NCBI GenBank assembly: GCA_033977085.1 | Contig: CP138906.1 | Span: 1,550,001 to 1,614,000 of the forward strand | Direction: 5' to 3' | Length of the DNA: 64,000 nucleotides | Source: Apirhabdus apintestini | Lineage (GTDB): Bacteria; Pseudomonadota; Gammaproteobacteria; Enterobacterales; Enterobacteriaceae | In this document: positions 10,386 to 21,870 of the stretch, piece after piece | How the letters are laid out: every line of letters begins with the position of its first letter | Numbering within the stretch: the stretch's first letter is position 1 | Made by a program: the position numbers and the translations under genes | Notes under the pieces: model-generated | What the model saw: only the letters and a program-made list of their open reading frames with translations | Database searches by the model: none | What the model was told of the DNA's origin: nothing

Positions 10386-11319
10386 TTAGTGGTACATGCG
10401 CACGCACTCTTCCACCAAATCCCAAAACCATGGGACATCCAGCGTGATGCCCACTTTTGTGTTGGCCGGTTTGCCTAGCACGCCGAGGACATCGCACACG
10501 GTGCGGCCATAGCAAGGGCCGCTATTGACGTCTATCTCGACATACATATCCTGAACGTTAAAGGCACCGGGATTAATCAAATAAGCGACGCAGGTTGCGT
10601 CATGGACCGGCCCGCCTTCAAGGCCATAATTGGCATACTGGGTTTTTAGCGTGAAATTCATGATGGCGCTAAAGAGCTTGCCCGCAGGACCACCGGCGTT
10701 ATCCATACGTGAAATAATATTTGGGGTACAAACTGTCTGGTGGGTTAAGTCGAGGCCCATCATCACCAGCGGTGCACCGGATGTGAATACCACGCGCGCG
10801 GCCTCCGGGTCAGCAAAAATATTAAACTCGGCAGAGGGCGTGAAATTACCCGTTCCATAAGCGCCGCCCATTAATACTATTTCGCGGATTTTCGGGATAA
10901 TTTGGGGCTGCATGCGCATTGCGACCGCAATATTAGTTAGCGGTCCGGTGGGTACCAGCGTAATGTCTCCATCGCTGGCCATTAGGGTATCGATAATAAA
11001 ATTAATTGCGTGTTGAGACTGTGCTTTGCGGGTTAGTGGTGCAAACACCGGTCCGTCCAGTCCGGTTTCACCGTGAATGTTATCGGCAATAATTTGTTGG
11101 CGCATAATGGGCTTCGGCATGCCGGAATACACGGGCGTATCAATATTCAGCGCCTGACAGACGTGTAAGCCATTCACCAGCGTTTTATCCAGTGTCTGAT
11201 TCCCTGCCACGATAGTGATACCGAGCAGGTTAATGGAGGGATGCCGGGCGGCCAGCATAATGGCGATGGCGTCATCATGCCCGGGATCGCAATCCAGAAT
11301 AATTTTGCGAGCTCGTCAT
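10386..11319 (-). CDS. rihB: ribonucleoside hydrolase RihB (one frame break near the start)
   Basis: Hydrolyses pyrimidine ribonucleosides to base and ribose in the cytoplasm. The calcium-binding signature DCDPGHDDAIA follows the start, and the body (IHGETGLDGPVF, LMGGAYGTGNFTPSAEFN, GGPVHDATC) matches E. coli YeiK, about 313 aa. The ATG at 11319 follows a strong AGGAGAAA site. One extra base at GAGCTC 11309-11314 separates the first codons from the conserved frame; the uninterrupted frame begins at 11258. It is convergent in function with nupX (uptake then cleavage) and divergent from yeiL, a CRP-type regulator. Confidence 0.9.
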
Positions 11320-11888
11320 ATCTTTTCTCCTCAGGGATTTTATTTCACTGATTTTATTGTATAAATTGCTCTACAGGCTGCGTGCTGCTGATTACCATAC
11401 CAGTGGCCGGGCGAGGTAAAGTATGAGAAATCTCATTGCGAGAAAAGAGTGATGAAGGAAATTCAAAATAAGATCTTGAAACAAAAGCTCATTACAGAAT
11501 CTGACTACGTTGGGCAATTTGCTACAGATGTGATGTGCCACACACATTTGTTCCAGATTCTGGCAGGGGACTTTGTAGTACGTGAAGGGAATTTGCCCGC
11601 CTATCTGTTTTATCTGGCAAAGGGGCGCGCCAAACTGTATGTCACGCTGGCGAATGGCCGCATTGCGCTGGTGGATTTTTTAAGCGCGCCTTGTTTTATT
11701 GGGGAGATAGAGGTGCTTGACGATATGCATCAATCGCGGGCAGTACAGGCGATTGAAGAGTGCTGGTGTCTGGCGCTGCCGATAAAACAGTGCCGCGCAC
11801 AATTGCTGGATGACGCATTATGTCAACAACGGGTAAAAAGTGATCCACTTACCGTCACCACCAACGGTCTAATATTGATCCACCTTGC

Positions 11889-12667
11889 TTACTCAGGATT
11901 AGCTTCCGCTATAACCCCGGCCTTTCGTTTCTGCTTCAGTCGATAGCTCTCTCCTTTTATCTGGACTACGTGTGAGTGATGTAAGATCCGGTCCAGCATT
12001 GCCGATGTCAGGGCTGCATCACCCGCGAACGTCTGGTCCCACTGCCCGAACGGCAGGTTAGAGGTCAGGATCATCGCGCTCTTTTCGTAACGTTTGGCAA
12101 TGACCTGGAAGAACAGCTTTGCCTCTTCCTGGCTGAACGGCAGATAGCCTATTTCGTCGATGATGAGCAGTTTGGGGGCCATGACACCGCGATTGAGTGT
12201 CGTTTTGTAACGCCCCTGACGCTGGGAAGTCGACAGCTGTAACAGCAGGTCCGCTGCTGTTGTGAAGCGAACCTTGATGCCCGCCCGTACTGCCTCGTAG
12301 CCCATGGCTATCGCCAGATGTGTTTTCCCCACGCCCGAGGGGCCCAGCAACACGATGTTTTCGTTACGTTCGATGAAGCTCAGGGAACGCAGCGACTGGA
12401 TTTGCTTCTGAGGTGCGCCGGTGGCGAAGGTGAAGTCGTATTCCTCGAACGTCTTCACCGCCGGGAAGGCTGCCATCCGCGTGTACATCGCCTGTTTACG
12501 CTGATGCCGGGCCAGTTTCTCCTCATGTAGCAGGTGCTCCAGGAAGTCCATATAGCTCCATTCCTGATCCACTGCCTGTTGCGACAGTGCCGGCGCCGCG
12601 CCGATAAGGCTGTCCAGCTGGAGCTGTTCAGCAAGCACCATCAGCCGTTGATGTTGTAGTTCGACCA

Positions 12668-12671
<4 letters not shown>
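11889..12671 (-). CDS. istB: IS21-family helper ATPase IstB
   Basis: AAA+ ATPase that aids target selection and strand transfer by IstA. It is intact at 260 aa. Walker A is GPSGVGKTHLA and Walker B is LLIIDEIGYLPF, followed by the sensor-like LTSNLPFGQWDQ. The start MMVELQHQ overlaps the istA stop (ATGATG), the usual coupled arrangement. In this copy istB is whole while istA is broken, the reverse of copy 2. Confidence 0.95.
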
Positions 12672-13689
<1,018 letters not shown>

Positions 13690-14105
13690 AAGCTCCCCTG
13701 TATTCAGAGGAGCAGATTAACCCCTGGATCAGTTTTCAACCGCTGGGGTGGATCAGTTTTGCACCGTTGGTAACAGCATTATTTTTGCGCCACGTTTGCC
13801 TGGGACTGGTGAAGAAGAATATCCGTAATATTGTCACCTCGACGCGTAATCAATCTTTTCCGCTGATAAATCGCCTGGCAGCGTTTATTTTATTGACGCA
13901 GAATGCAGAGGTGTATAAAGAGAAACACACTCAGGTAGCAGAGTACCTTGGGGTAACTTATCGCCATTTACTGTATGTGTTTGCGAAGCTTGGCGAACAG
14001 GGAATTTTAAGCAGGCAAAAAGAAGGTTACCTGATAAAAAATCGCGCGGCGCTAACCGCCTTAGCCCGTGAAATGGAGCCAGGCGGAATACCACGGCAAC
14101 GCTAA

Positions 14106-14374
14106 CGTCAGGGGAAAGTTACCGCCTGGCGCGAGGGCAATATTGCCTCCACCGTAATATTCGGTTAACGCTATTTTGTTTTCGGCATTATACCGTACCT
14201 GCGTTTAGCTGGAGCAGAGCTCAGATCCTTAATGCCGGTGGTGAAATCACTTCAGGCACCGGTAGAAACACATGAAAACGGCGATGACGGTATAAATAAT
14301 TAGGGGATATTGAAGTAAATAATTGGCAGAAGGGGACATTCGCTATCCATTTCACCCGTAAACCCGGCGTGAAA
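14106..14374. other. intergenic stretch between yeiL and tRNA-Tyr
   Basis: I see no supported gene here. In E. coli this side of tyrT carries a second tRNA-Tyr copy and tpr-type repeats. I find only one tRNA and no tandem repeat units. Confidence 0.5.
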
Positions 14375-14458
<84 letters not shown>

Positions 14459-14494
14459 ACTGGCCTTAACTGCTTCCTGTTAGAAGCGGGACGC

Positions 14495-14522
14495 ATCATA
14501 CCAAATGAAACGTCCCTGTAAA
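14495..14522 (-). promoter_or_regulatory. tyrT promoter
   Basis: On the minus strand TTTACA (14517-14522), a 16-bp spacer and TATGAT (14495-14500) are followed by a GC-rich discriminator GCGTCCCGC. This matches the stringently controlled E. coli tyrT promoter almost base for base in its core. Confidence 0.88.
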
Positions 14523-14614
14523 GCCCCTAATTCGATGCGTAATGCTGTTTGCGTACTTTTTACGCGTAATGTCTGAAGGTTAGACAAACGCGCGCCGCAG
14601 GCAAATCCGGGAAG

Positions 14615-15456
14615 TCACAGCACAATGGTCCGGTTGCCGTACACGAAAACGCGCTGCGCCAGTACCATCCAAAGCGCCCGGCTGAGTACATTCTTTTCGA
14701 CGTCGCGACCGGCGCGCATCATATCCTCAGCGGTATAGCGGTGATCGACATGAATTACATCCTGCGTGATGATGGGGCCTTCATCCAGATTGTCATTGAC
14801 ATAGTGCGCCGTGGCGCCGATAAGCTTGACGCCACGCTCATAGGCCTGGTGATAGGGACGAGCGCCAATAAACGCCGGCAGGAAAGAGTGGTGAATATTA
14901 ATGATTTGATTAGGAAAACGTGCCACAAACTCAGGTGTTAGTACGCGCATATATTTTGCCAATACCACATAATCCGGCTGATGGGCTTCAATGGCTTCCG
15001 CCATGCGGAGATCGTGCTCTTCGCGAGTAAGCCCTTCATGGCTAACCAGTTCGAAAGGTATATCAAAACGCTCAACCAGCGTACGCAGCGTATCATGGTT
15101 GCCGATAACCGCCGCAATTTCCATTTCCAGCCCGCCAAAGCAGGCTTTCATTAATAGGTCGCCCAGACAGTGAGCTTCTTTCGTTACCAGAATGACCACC
15201 CGGCGTCGCCCGGCGGGGTTCAGCTCGCGCACTGAACCTTCAGGCAAGGCTCCGTCGAGATCGGCAAGGAAGGTTTCATCGTTAAAGAATCCCTCAAGTT
15301 CCGTGCGCATAAAAAGCGCCCGGTACGGTGATCGACGAACTCATTGTTTTGCACAATATTCAATTCGTGTTTGTAGCAAATATTAGTAATACGTGCGATG
15401 AGCCCCTTTTGATCGGGACAGAGAGTGCGCAATATTTTACGTTGTGTAGCTTGCAT
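14615..15456 (-). CDS. purU: formyltetrahydrofolate deformylase PurU (one frame break)
   Basis: Hydrolyses 10-formyl-THF to formate and THF, balancing one-carbon units and supplying formate for purine synthesis. An N-terminal ACT domain (LRTLCPDQKGLIARITNIC) is followed by a formyltransferase-like domain with the catalytic segment NIHHSFLPAF and GATAHYVNDNLDEGPII. Length and both termini (MQATQRK..., ...VYGNRTIVL) match the 280-aa family. Frame breaks at the A5 run 15311-15315 (T on the coding strand), where one more base would give GRFFMRTELEG as in relatives. Confidence 0.93.
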
Positions 15457-15501
15457 TGCCGACGATATTCCTGTTGTAAGCTGATATATGCGCCAGGGAC
15501 T

Positions 15502-15959
15502 TTAGCACCCGCAGCACTTTTTAAATTTTTACCCGATGCGCACGGGCACGGGTCATTACGTCCAAAGATAGGGCGTATGCCATCGATGTAATACCAGCGC
15601 CCATTTTCACGGAGAAAACGCGAGCGTTCAATGATAGCGCCAGGCGTACCTTTATCTTGATAGCGGGCGACAAAACTGACGAAACCTTCGTCTTTCTCTG
15701 AGGATTCGCAGGACTCGAATAGCGTTAATCCTAACCATTGCGTGGTGGTAAAACCCGCGTCGAGATCGGCGCGCAGACGCTCTGGCTGACATTGCGGATG
15801 CCAGCTTTGAATAAGCCATTCTGCATCGTGCATGACAAATGCCGTATAGCGGCTGCGCATGAGTTGTGACGGGGCCTGCGGTAAGCGCTCTCCGCTTAGG
15901 TAAGGCCGGCAACATAAGCTATAATCCATTCCGCTGCCACAGGGACAAAGTTGCGACAC
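15502..15959 (-). CDS. ychJ: SEC-C motif protein YchJ (frame break at the 3' end)
   Basis: UPF0225 protein of unknown function. A CPCGSG zinc-binding motif lies at the N-terminus (MSQLCPCGSGMDYSLCC) and a second, NDPCPCASGK, at the C-terminus, flanking a conserved core with RSRFLRENGRWYYIDG. The family ends soon after a CC pair. Adding one base to one of the two T5 runs at 15518-15530 restores KCCGC and a stop at 15502-15504. As written the frame runs on to 15360 inside purU. I prefer the shorter, family-length end (152 aa). Confidence 0.88.
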
Positions 15960-16059
15960 GGCGTCTCCAGAGTAAGAACAATCAGGCGGCTATGTTAACT
16001 GAGCGCAGTAGTTAACGTCACGCTGCGTTTTACCGCCGGGGAAGTAAAACCGAGGCCCG

Positions 16060-16934
16060 ATGAGAAAGAGTAAAATTGGACTGGCGCCGAGGCCGGGCGC
16101 CGCCAAAGGCTGCGCCCACAAGGCTGCGATTAATGCGCTGATGCAAGTGGGGATAAAATCTGACATTAAAGCGGGTTGCTCCGCGGGTGCGCGAGTCGGT
16201 GCCGCTTATGCCTGTGACCAACTAACATCGCGGGAAAGCTGGGGTAGAGCGTTCCGCTATCGGAATGCATGGCTCTTGATGAATGCTTTCCGGCAGTGCG
16301 CAGGCCCGCTGCGCGAAGCGCGCGTATTTAACCAACTCCATCTGCTCGCGTCCCTCGCGTCTGTTGGAGCGATTAAGCGCTTTGGCACCGCGGCGGAAAA
16401 TTTGAGCATCGAAGGTGAATTTTGGTTAAAAAAAGGGATTTGCATATGGCTGTGCGGTCGCCGTGCAGCATGCCGGGAGCGCTCGCGTCGGCACTCCATA
16501 ACGGCTACCCTCTGGTTGACGGCGCTGCGGTAAGTCCGATATCGCTGACGCGCGCGCCAGGGGCCGATATTGTAATTGCCGATGATTTACAGCACGATGC
16601 GTATCTCAAGCAGCAAAAGCCGTTGTCAGAGGCATCGCTTCGGGGATCTTTGCCTGACGCTGGCCGGCGTAAACTCCTGCGTGGTTTGGTTACCGGCAGA
16701 GCAACCCTGCCGTCAACGGCAATGGAAATCATGCGCCCTTCCATACAGGTGCTGGAAAACCGAGTAAAGCGCAATCGAATGGCAGAGAGCCCGCCGGATA
16801 TTTTACTGCAACCCTATTGTCCACAAATATCCACGCTGGATTTTCATCGCGCAGAGGAGGCGATTAACGCCGGGACGCTGACGGTTGATAAACGTCGGGA
16901 TGAATTTCTGCCTTTAGTTCACGTCAATGACTAA
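16060..16934 (+). pseudogene. rssA: rssA patatin-like protein, diverged and frameshifted
   Basis: Relatives are about 300-aa patatin-like serine hydrolases encoded upstream of rssB. Here the start MRKSKIGLA and the end (ISTLDFHRAEEAINAG) are recognisable, but the oxyanion-loop glycines (LGSGAARG in E. coli) read PRPGAAKG. The nucleophile elbow is altered to GCSAGA, two residues are lost before ISLTRA and roughly a dozen are missing from the middle. A frame break lies at the A7 run 16428-16434. Unlike most genes in this window, which differ from a good protein by one base, this one has many unusual substitutions and in-frame losses. I infer genuine decay. Confidence 0.8.
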
Positions 16935-17018
16935 ACAGAACAATCTTCGGGCAAATCCGACAGGCGCCTGCGGTTATTGCATGCCAATATATATCTATTG
17001 TGGGTTTGGGGAGCGAAT

Positions 17019-18038
17019 ATGACACAGCCTTTGGTCGGAAAACAGATTCTGATAGTGGAGGATGAGTACGTTTTTCGCTCACTCATTGAAAGTTATTTGC
17101 GCTCTCTCGGCGCGGAAATTCGTCTGGCAGCGGATGGCGTTGAGGCACTGGAAAGAATGTCGTCAGGATCGCCGCCGGATTTGTTGATTTGCGATCTTGA
17201 TATGCCGCGGATGAATGGCCTGATATTGGTGGAAACGTTACGTAACCACGGAAACCAAACCCCAATTCTGGTGATATCGGCAACGGACAAAATGTCGGAT
17301 ATCGCGAGTGCGCTGCGGCTTGGCGTTCAGGACGTATTGCTCAAACCCATCGGTGATTTAAACCGGCTGCGTGAAACCGTACTGGCCTGTATTTATCCCG
17401 GTTTCTTTAATTCTCGGGTTGAGCAGGAGGAGAATCTGTTTCAGGACTGGGATCCGTTGGTAAGCGATCCGCAGGCGGCGGTGCAATTATTACAACAACT
17501 CCAGCCGCCCATTTCGCAAGAAATTAATGGCTGTAAAATTAATTACCGCCAGCTTATTGCTGCAGATAAACCGGGCCTGGTGCTGGATATCGCCCCGCTT
17601 TCAGAGAACGATCTGGCCTTTTATTGTCTGGATGTTACGCGTGCCGGGGATAACGGGGTGCTGGCCGCGTTATTACTGCGGGCATTATTTAATGGCTTGG
17701 TGCAGGAACAGCTTGCCGGCCGTGCACAAAGTCTGCCCGAGTTGGGCGTATTATTAAAACAGGTTAACCAGTTATTAAGGCAGGCTAATTTACAGGGGCA
17801 GTTTCCTTTATTAGTTGGTTATTATCATAGCGGTTTAGAAAATCTCATTTTAGTTTCTGCAGGGCTTAACGCGACGTTAAATATGCAGAATGGGCAAACT
17901 ATTCAAGTGAGCAACGGTGTTCCACTTGGGACATTAGGAAATGCTTATCTTAATCAAATTAGCCAACACAGCAATGCGTGGGAGTGCCAAATCTGGGGGC
18001 CTGGTGGACGATTGCGCCTTATGCTGAGCGCAGAATAA
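17019..18038 (+). CDS. rssB: RpoS adaptor/response regulator RssB
   Basis: Two-component-type regulator that delivers RpoS to ClpXP for degradation. It is intact at 339 aa. An N-terminal receiver domain has acidic residues in VEDEYVF, the phospho-acceptor Asp in LLICDLDMPRMNG and the conserved Lys in LLKPIGD. A C-terminal inactive PP2C-like domain (DKPGLVLDIAPLSENDLAFYC, NGVPLGTLGNAYL) ends MLSAE as in E. coli. The ATG at 17019 gives the family N-terminus MTQPLVGKQILIVEDE; an in-frame upstream ATG at 16977 lacks homology. Confidence 0.96.
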   Translation: MTQPLVGKQILIVEDEYVFRSLIESYLRSLGAEIRLAADGVEALERMSSGSPPDLLICDLDMPRMNGLILVETLRNHGNQTPILVISATDKMSDIASALRLGVQDVLLKPIGDLNRLRETVLACIYPGFFNSRVEQEENLFQDWDPLVSDPQAAVQLLQQLQPPISQEINGCKINYRQLIAADKPGLVLDIAPLSENDLAFYCLDVTRAGDNGVLAALLLRALFNGLVQEQLAGRAQSLPELGVLLKQVNQLLRQANLQGQFPLLVGYYHSGLENLILVSAGLNATLNMQNGQTIQVSNGVPLGTLGNAYLNQISQHSNAWECQIWGPGGRLRLMLSAE

Positions 18039-18237
18039 ACGATTGATTATCTAACCTTTGAATATTTTTTATCACGCCAAATCGCGGTGGTAATATCTAT
18101 AAAACCGTATTCGTATTTTTCTTAATTTACCAACGGCTCGGGTGTTTGGGCAATGATTTCGTTTTTAAGCTGATATACTCGACCCCGATTTTAATTGACT
18201 AACAGGCATTATGCCTGAACGGTCCAGGAGAATTTCA

Positions 18238-19143
18238 ATGGCTGCTCTAAATTCAAAAGTGAGAAAAGCGGTGATCCCGGTTGCGGGATTAGGGACTCGA
18301 ATGCTGCCTGCAACAAAGGCCATTCCTAAAGAGATGCTGCCGCTGGTGGATAAGCCGTTAATTCAGTACGTCGTCAATGAATGCATTGCCGCCGGAATTA
18401 CGGAAATAGTACTGGTTACCCACTCTTCTAAAAATTCAATTGAAAACCATTTTGATACCAGTTTTGAACTGGAGGCTATGCTGGAAAAACGCGTGAAACG
18501 CCAGCTGTTAGCTGAAGTTCAGTCAATCTGCCCGCCGCACGTCACTATTATGCAAGTGCGCCAGGGGTTGGCGAAAGGATTAGGCCACGCGGTGTTATGC
18601 GCCCATCCCGTGGTGGGTAATGAGCCCGTCGCCGTTATCCTGCCTGACGTGATTCTGGATGAATATGAATCTGATTTGAGCCGCGATAACCTGGCTGAAA
18701 TGATCCAGCGCTTTAATGACACCGGTCATAGCCAGATCATGGTGGAGCCCGTCGCAGATGTTACGGCTTACGGCGTCGTAGATTGTAAAGGCGAAAAGCT
18801 GCAGCCTGGTGACAGCGTGCCAATGGTCGGTATTGTCGAAAAACCGAAGGCATCGGAGGCGCCGTCTAATCTCGCGGTTGTCGGGCGCTATGTACTAAGC
18901 GCAGATATCTGGCCTCTGCTGGCCAAAACACCGCCAGGCGCTGGCGATGAAATCCAGCTTACCGACTCTATCGCGATGCTTATGGATAAAGAAGCCGTTG
19001 AGGCATATCACATGAAAGGGAAAAGTCACGATTGTGGTAACAAGCTCGGATATATGCAGGCCTTTGTGGAGTATGGGATCCGCCATGACAGCCTGGGCCC
19101 CGATTTTAAAGCCTGGCTGGCGGAAAACCTGGGCGAGAAATAA
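18238..19143 (+). CDS. galU: UTP-glucose-1-phosphate uridylyltransferase GalU
   Basis: Makes UDP-glucose for LPS core, capsule, trehalose and galactose metabolism. It is intact at 301 aa. The nucleotide-binding signature VAGLGTRMLPATKAIPKEM is near the start, with DKPLIQYVV, LPDVILDEY and GAGDEIQLTD further along. The ATG at 18238 follows GGAG. The stop is 25 bp upstream of ugd, the enzyme using its product, so the two are probably cotranscribed. Ends with a family-like C-terminus (AENLGEK). Confidence 0.97.
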   Translation: MAALNSKVRKAVIPVAGLGTRMLPATKAIPKEMLPLVDKPLIQYVVNECIAAGITEIVLVTHSSKNSIENHFDTSFELEAMLEKRVKRQLLAEVQSICPPHVTIMQVRQGLAKGLGHAVLCAHPVVGNEPVAVILPDVILDEYESDLSRDNLAEMIQRFNDTGHSQIMVEPVADVTAYGVVDCKGEKLQPGDSVPMVGIVEKPKASEAPSNLAVVGRYVLSADIWPLLAKTPPGAGDEIQLTDSIAMLMDKEAVEAYHMKGKSHDCGNKLGYMQAFVEYGIRHDSLGPDFKAWLAENLGEK

Positions 19144-19168
19144 ACATTTATTGCAACCGGGATAAGCT

Positions 19169-20510
19169 ATGAAAGTGACGGTATTTGGCATTGGCTACGT
19201 AGGACTCGTGCAGGCCGCTGTGCTCGCTGAAGTCGGTCATGATGTGATGTGCATTGATGTCGATGAAGCCAAAGTAGAGAATCTAAAGAAAGGGAATATC
19301 CCTATTTATGAGCCGGGACTGACGCCCCTCGTGGCTAAAAATTACGAGGAAGGGCGGCTGCGTTTCAGTACTAATGCGCATGAAGGGGTTGAGCATGGGA
19401 TGATGCAGTTTATTGCCGTTGGTACTCCCCTGATGAGGACGGCTCTGCGGATTTGAAATACGTCACCGCCGTGGCGCGGACCATTGCTGAACATATGAGT
19501 TCGCATAAAGTGATCCTGGATAAATCAACGGTACCCGTCGGGACTGCGGATAAAGTGCGAAATGTCATAGACGAGACGCTAAAGGCGCGCGGTGTGGAGA
19601 TCCCTTTGATGTTGTCTCCAACCCCGAGTTTTTAAAAGAAGGTGCTGCGGTGGCCGATTGCAAACGCCCTGAGCGTATTGTTATCGGCACCGACAATGAA
19701 GACGTGGTGGTGGATCTATTACGGGAGCTATATGAACCGTTTAACCGCAATCACGACCGCATGATTTTCATGGATATTAGAAGCGCTGAACTCACTAAAT
19801 ATGCGGCTAATTGCATGCTGGCGACGAAAATCAGCTTTATGAATGAAGTTGCCAATTTGGCTGAGTATCTTGGCGCGGATATTGAAAAGGTGCGCCAGGG
19901 TATTGGCTCTGATTCTCGTATCGGTTATCACTTTATTTATGCAGGCTGTGGTTACGGCGGCTCCTGTTTCCCTAAAGATGTTCAGGCGCTAATTCGTACC
20001 GCTGAACAGATAGGCTATAAACCACGCTTATTAAAAGCGGTAGAAGATATTAATAACGACCAGAAGCTAAAACTGCCTCAGTATATCACCCGGCATTTTG
20101 GTGAGGATTTACGCGGTAAAACTTTTGCTTTGTGGGGGCTTTCATTTAAACCTAATACGGACGATATGCGTGAAGCATCAAGCCGGGTATTAATGGAAGA
20201 GCTATGGAAACGCGGCGCCTGCGTTCAGGCTTACGATCCTGAAGCAATGGATGAAACGCAGCGTATATATGGTCATCGCGATGACTTACGTCTGGCGGGA
20301 ACAAAAGAGGCGGCTTTACATAAGGCGGATGCGCTGATTATTTGTACCGAGTGGCAAAGCTTTCGGGCGCCAGATTTAACGTTCATCCAGCAGGCGTTAA
20401 ATCAGCCGGTAATATTTGATGGCCGCAATCTGTTTGATCCTGAGCGCTTGAAGCGCCGTGGATTTACTTATTATGCGATAGGGCGGGGCGCATCGTTACT
20501 TAACGCCTGA
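19169..20510 (+). CDS. ugd: UDP-glucose 6-dehydrogenase Ugd (two frame breaks)
   Basis: Oxidises UDP-glucose to UDP-glucuronate with two NAD, feeding capsule and Ara4N-lipid A synthesis. It has the Rossmann start MKVTVFGIGYVGLVQA and the catalytic Cys in CGYGGSCFPKDVQAL, and belongs to the 440-450-aa class. Frame is lost at the C4 run 19427-19430 and near 19602-19607; one added base at each yields GTPPDEDGSADLKYV and IPFDVVSNPEFLKEG, both canonical. It lies directly after galU, unlike E. coli where ugd is in the cps/his region. Confidence 0.92.
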
Positions 20511-20529
20511 TTAATATTTTCTTTCTGTC

Positions 20530-20563
20530 AAGCCATCTCACCGCAATTTCGGGATGGCTTTTT
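20530..20563 (+). terminator. terminator after ugd
   Basis: AAGCCATC, a 15-base loop, then GATGGCTT running into a T tract. It lies about 20 bp after the ugd stop and closes the galU-ugd unit. Confidence 0.8.
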
Positions 20564-20881
20564 ATGTCTTGTACGCCATTATCTGACGTAGTCTTAAGGC
20601 AAATCGATAGCCAGTAAAAAGATATGGAGATTAACCACTACCTCTCATACTTCTGATAGCGCGTGGATAAACACCTCTGTGGCAGCGTATACGCTTTTAC
20701 AGATAGCGGCGTTGGGGTAGGCGGAATTGTAGAGCAAGGAAAGGCAGAATTTTGCCGTAATACGTATTCTAATAACCGACGAACACGGCTTGCTGCATTG
20801 AGATACAAAGAAACTTTAGCCAGAGGGATTAAAAGGGGTGAGATAATATTCTTATATATTGAATGGATTGAATATGTAAAT
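20564..20881. other. unassigned stretch between ugd and hns
   Basis: It contains a plus-strand open frame from 20663 whose product (RNTYSNNRRTRLAALRYKETLARG...) is Arg- and Lys-rich and runs through the hns terminator into hns. I recognise no family, and overlap with a terminator and an opposed gene argues against a real full-length product. It could be the tail of a decayed acquired gene. Confidence 0.35.
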
Positions 20882-20907
20882 AAAAAACCCGCCGAAGCGG
20901 GGTTTTT
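20882..20907 (-). terminator. hns terminator
   Basis: On the minus strand ACCCCGC, a TTC loop and GGCGGGT are followed by T6. It starts about 8 bp after the hns stop codon. Confidence 0.88.
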
Positions 20908-20914
20908 AAGGGGC

Positions 20915-21328
20915 TTATTCTTTAATAAGGAAATCGTCTAGTGATTTACCTTGTTCTTCCAGCGCCTTTTTGATTACTGCCGGAGTGCGGCCCTGGCCAG
21001 TCCAGGTTTTGCTTTCACCGTTCTCATCAATATAGCTATATTTTGCAGGACGGGCGGCGCGTTTAGATTTGGTTCCGGTTTTTGTCCCACCCATTGCATT
21101 TAACAGGTCGTTAGGGTCAATACCGTCAGCAATAAGCATTTCACGATATTGTTGTAGTTTACGGTTACGCTCTTCAATTTCTGCAGCAGCGGCGCTTTCT
21201 TCTTCACGACGCTCATTAACAACGACTTCCAGTTTTTCCAGCATTTCTTCCAGAGTTTCCAGAGTACATTCTCTGGCCTGCGCACGAAGAGTACGGATGT
21301 TGTTCAGAATTTTAAGTGCTTCGCTCAT
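20915..21328 (-). CDS. hns: nucleoid-associated silencer H-NS
   Basis: Global silencer that oligomerises along AT-rich DNA. It is intact at 137 aa and nearly identical to E. coli H-NS in the N-terminal coiled-coil oligomerisation region (MSEALKILNNIRTLRAQARE). The linker is basic (TKTGTKSKRAARPAKYSY), and the C-terminal AT-hook-like DNA-binding loop TWTGQGRTP is present. It is transcribed away from tdk with its own terminator. Confidence 0.98.
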   Translation of the reverse strand: MSEALKILNNIRTLRAQARECTLETLEEMLEKLEVVVNERREEESAAAAEIEERNRKLQQYREMLIADGIDPNDLLNAMGGTKTGTKSKRAARPAKYSYIDENGESKTWTGQGRTPAVIKKALEEQGKSLDDFLIKE

Positions 21329-21870
21329 TGTAGTAATCTCGAACTTATATTGGGGTGGTTTGTTTGACTAATAATAGAGCCTTAATTGTAGTTCTGCAAT
21401 AGGGTGAAATGTGTGGATTGAAAAATGTCATGTTATTTCCCCGGTTTTAATATTCCTTTAAGTTAAATTGGCTTGAACTATCTCACAGAAAAACTGTTGC
21501 AAATCAATTTTTCTACATTATAGAAGAGAAAGAAAATGTATGAGAAAGAGAAACATGTGTTTATTTAGTGATTCTAGTGAGATTAAGCGTTTAACTAACA
21601 TTGTTTTTAGTAGCAGAATCTGAGGGTTATATAATAATAATTAATGTTCAAGTCAGCGCAGGGATTAGCCGGTTAATGCATTAATCCTCGGTATAACCGC
21701 TCTTTTCTGGTTAAAAGTCTTCTTACCCTCTGCCGGGAAATCATTCGCGCTGGCTTATATATAGGGAAAGTCGCCGGCCAAACGTATATTGTTAGCGATA
21801 TACGAGTTAATGGATATGCTACAATCATTACCTTTCGTTATTACGCTACTCTAGTTGGGGTTTTTCTGCG
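21329..21870. promoter_or_regulatory. AT-rich divergent region between hns and tdk
   Basis: About 540 bp of clearly AT-rich DNA holding the hns promoter and, nearer its right end, the tdk promoter. I see no coding frame. AT-richness is expected, since hns is autoregulated through such DNA, but I cannot place the -10 and -35 boxes with confidence. Confidence 0.5.
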
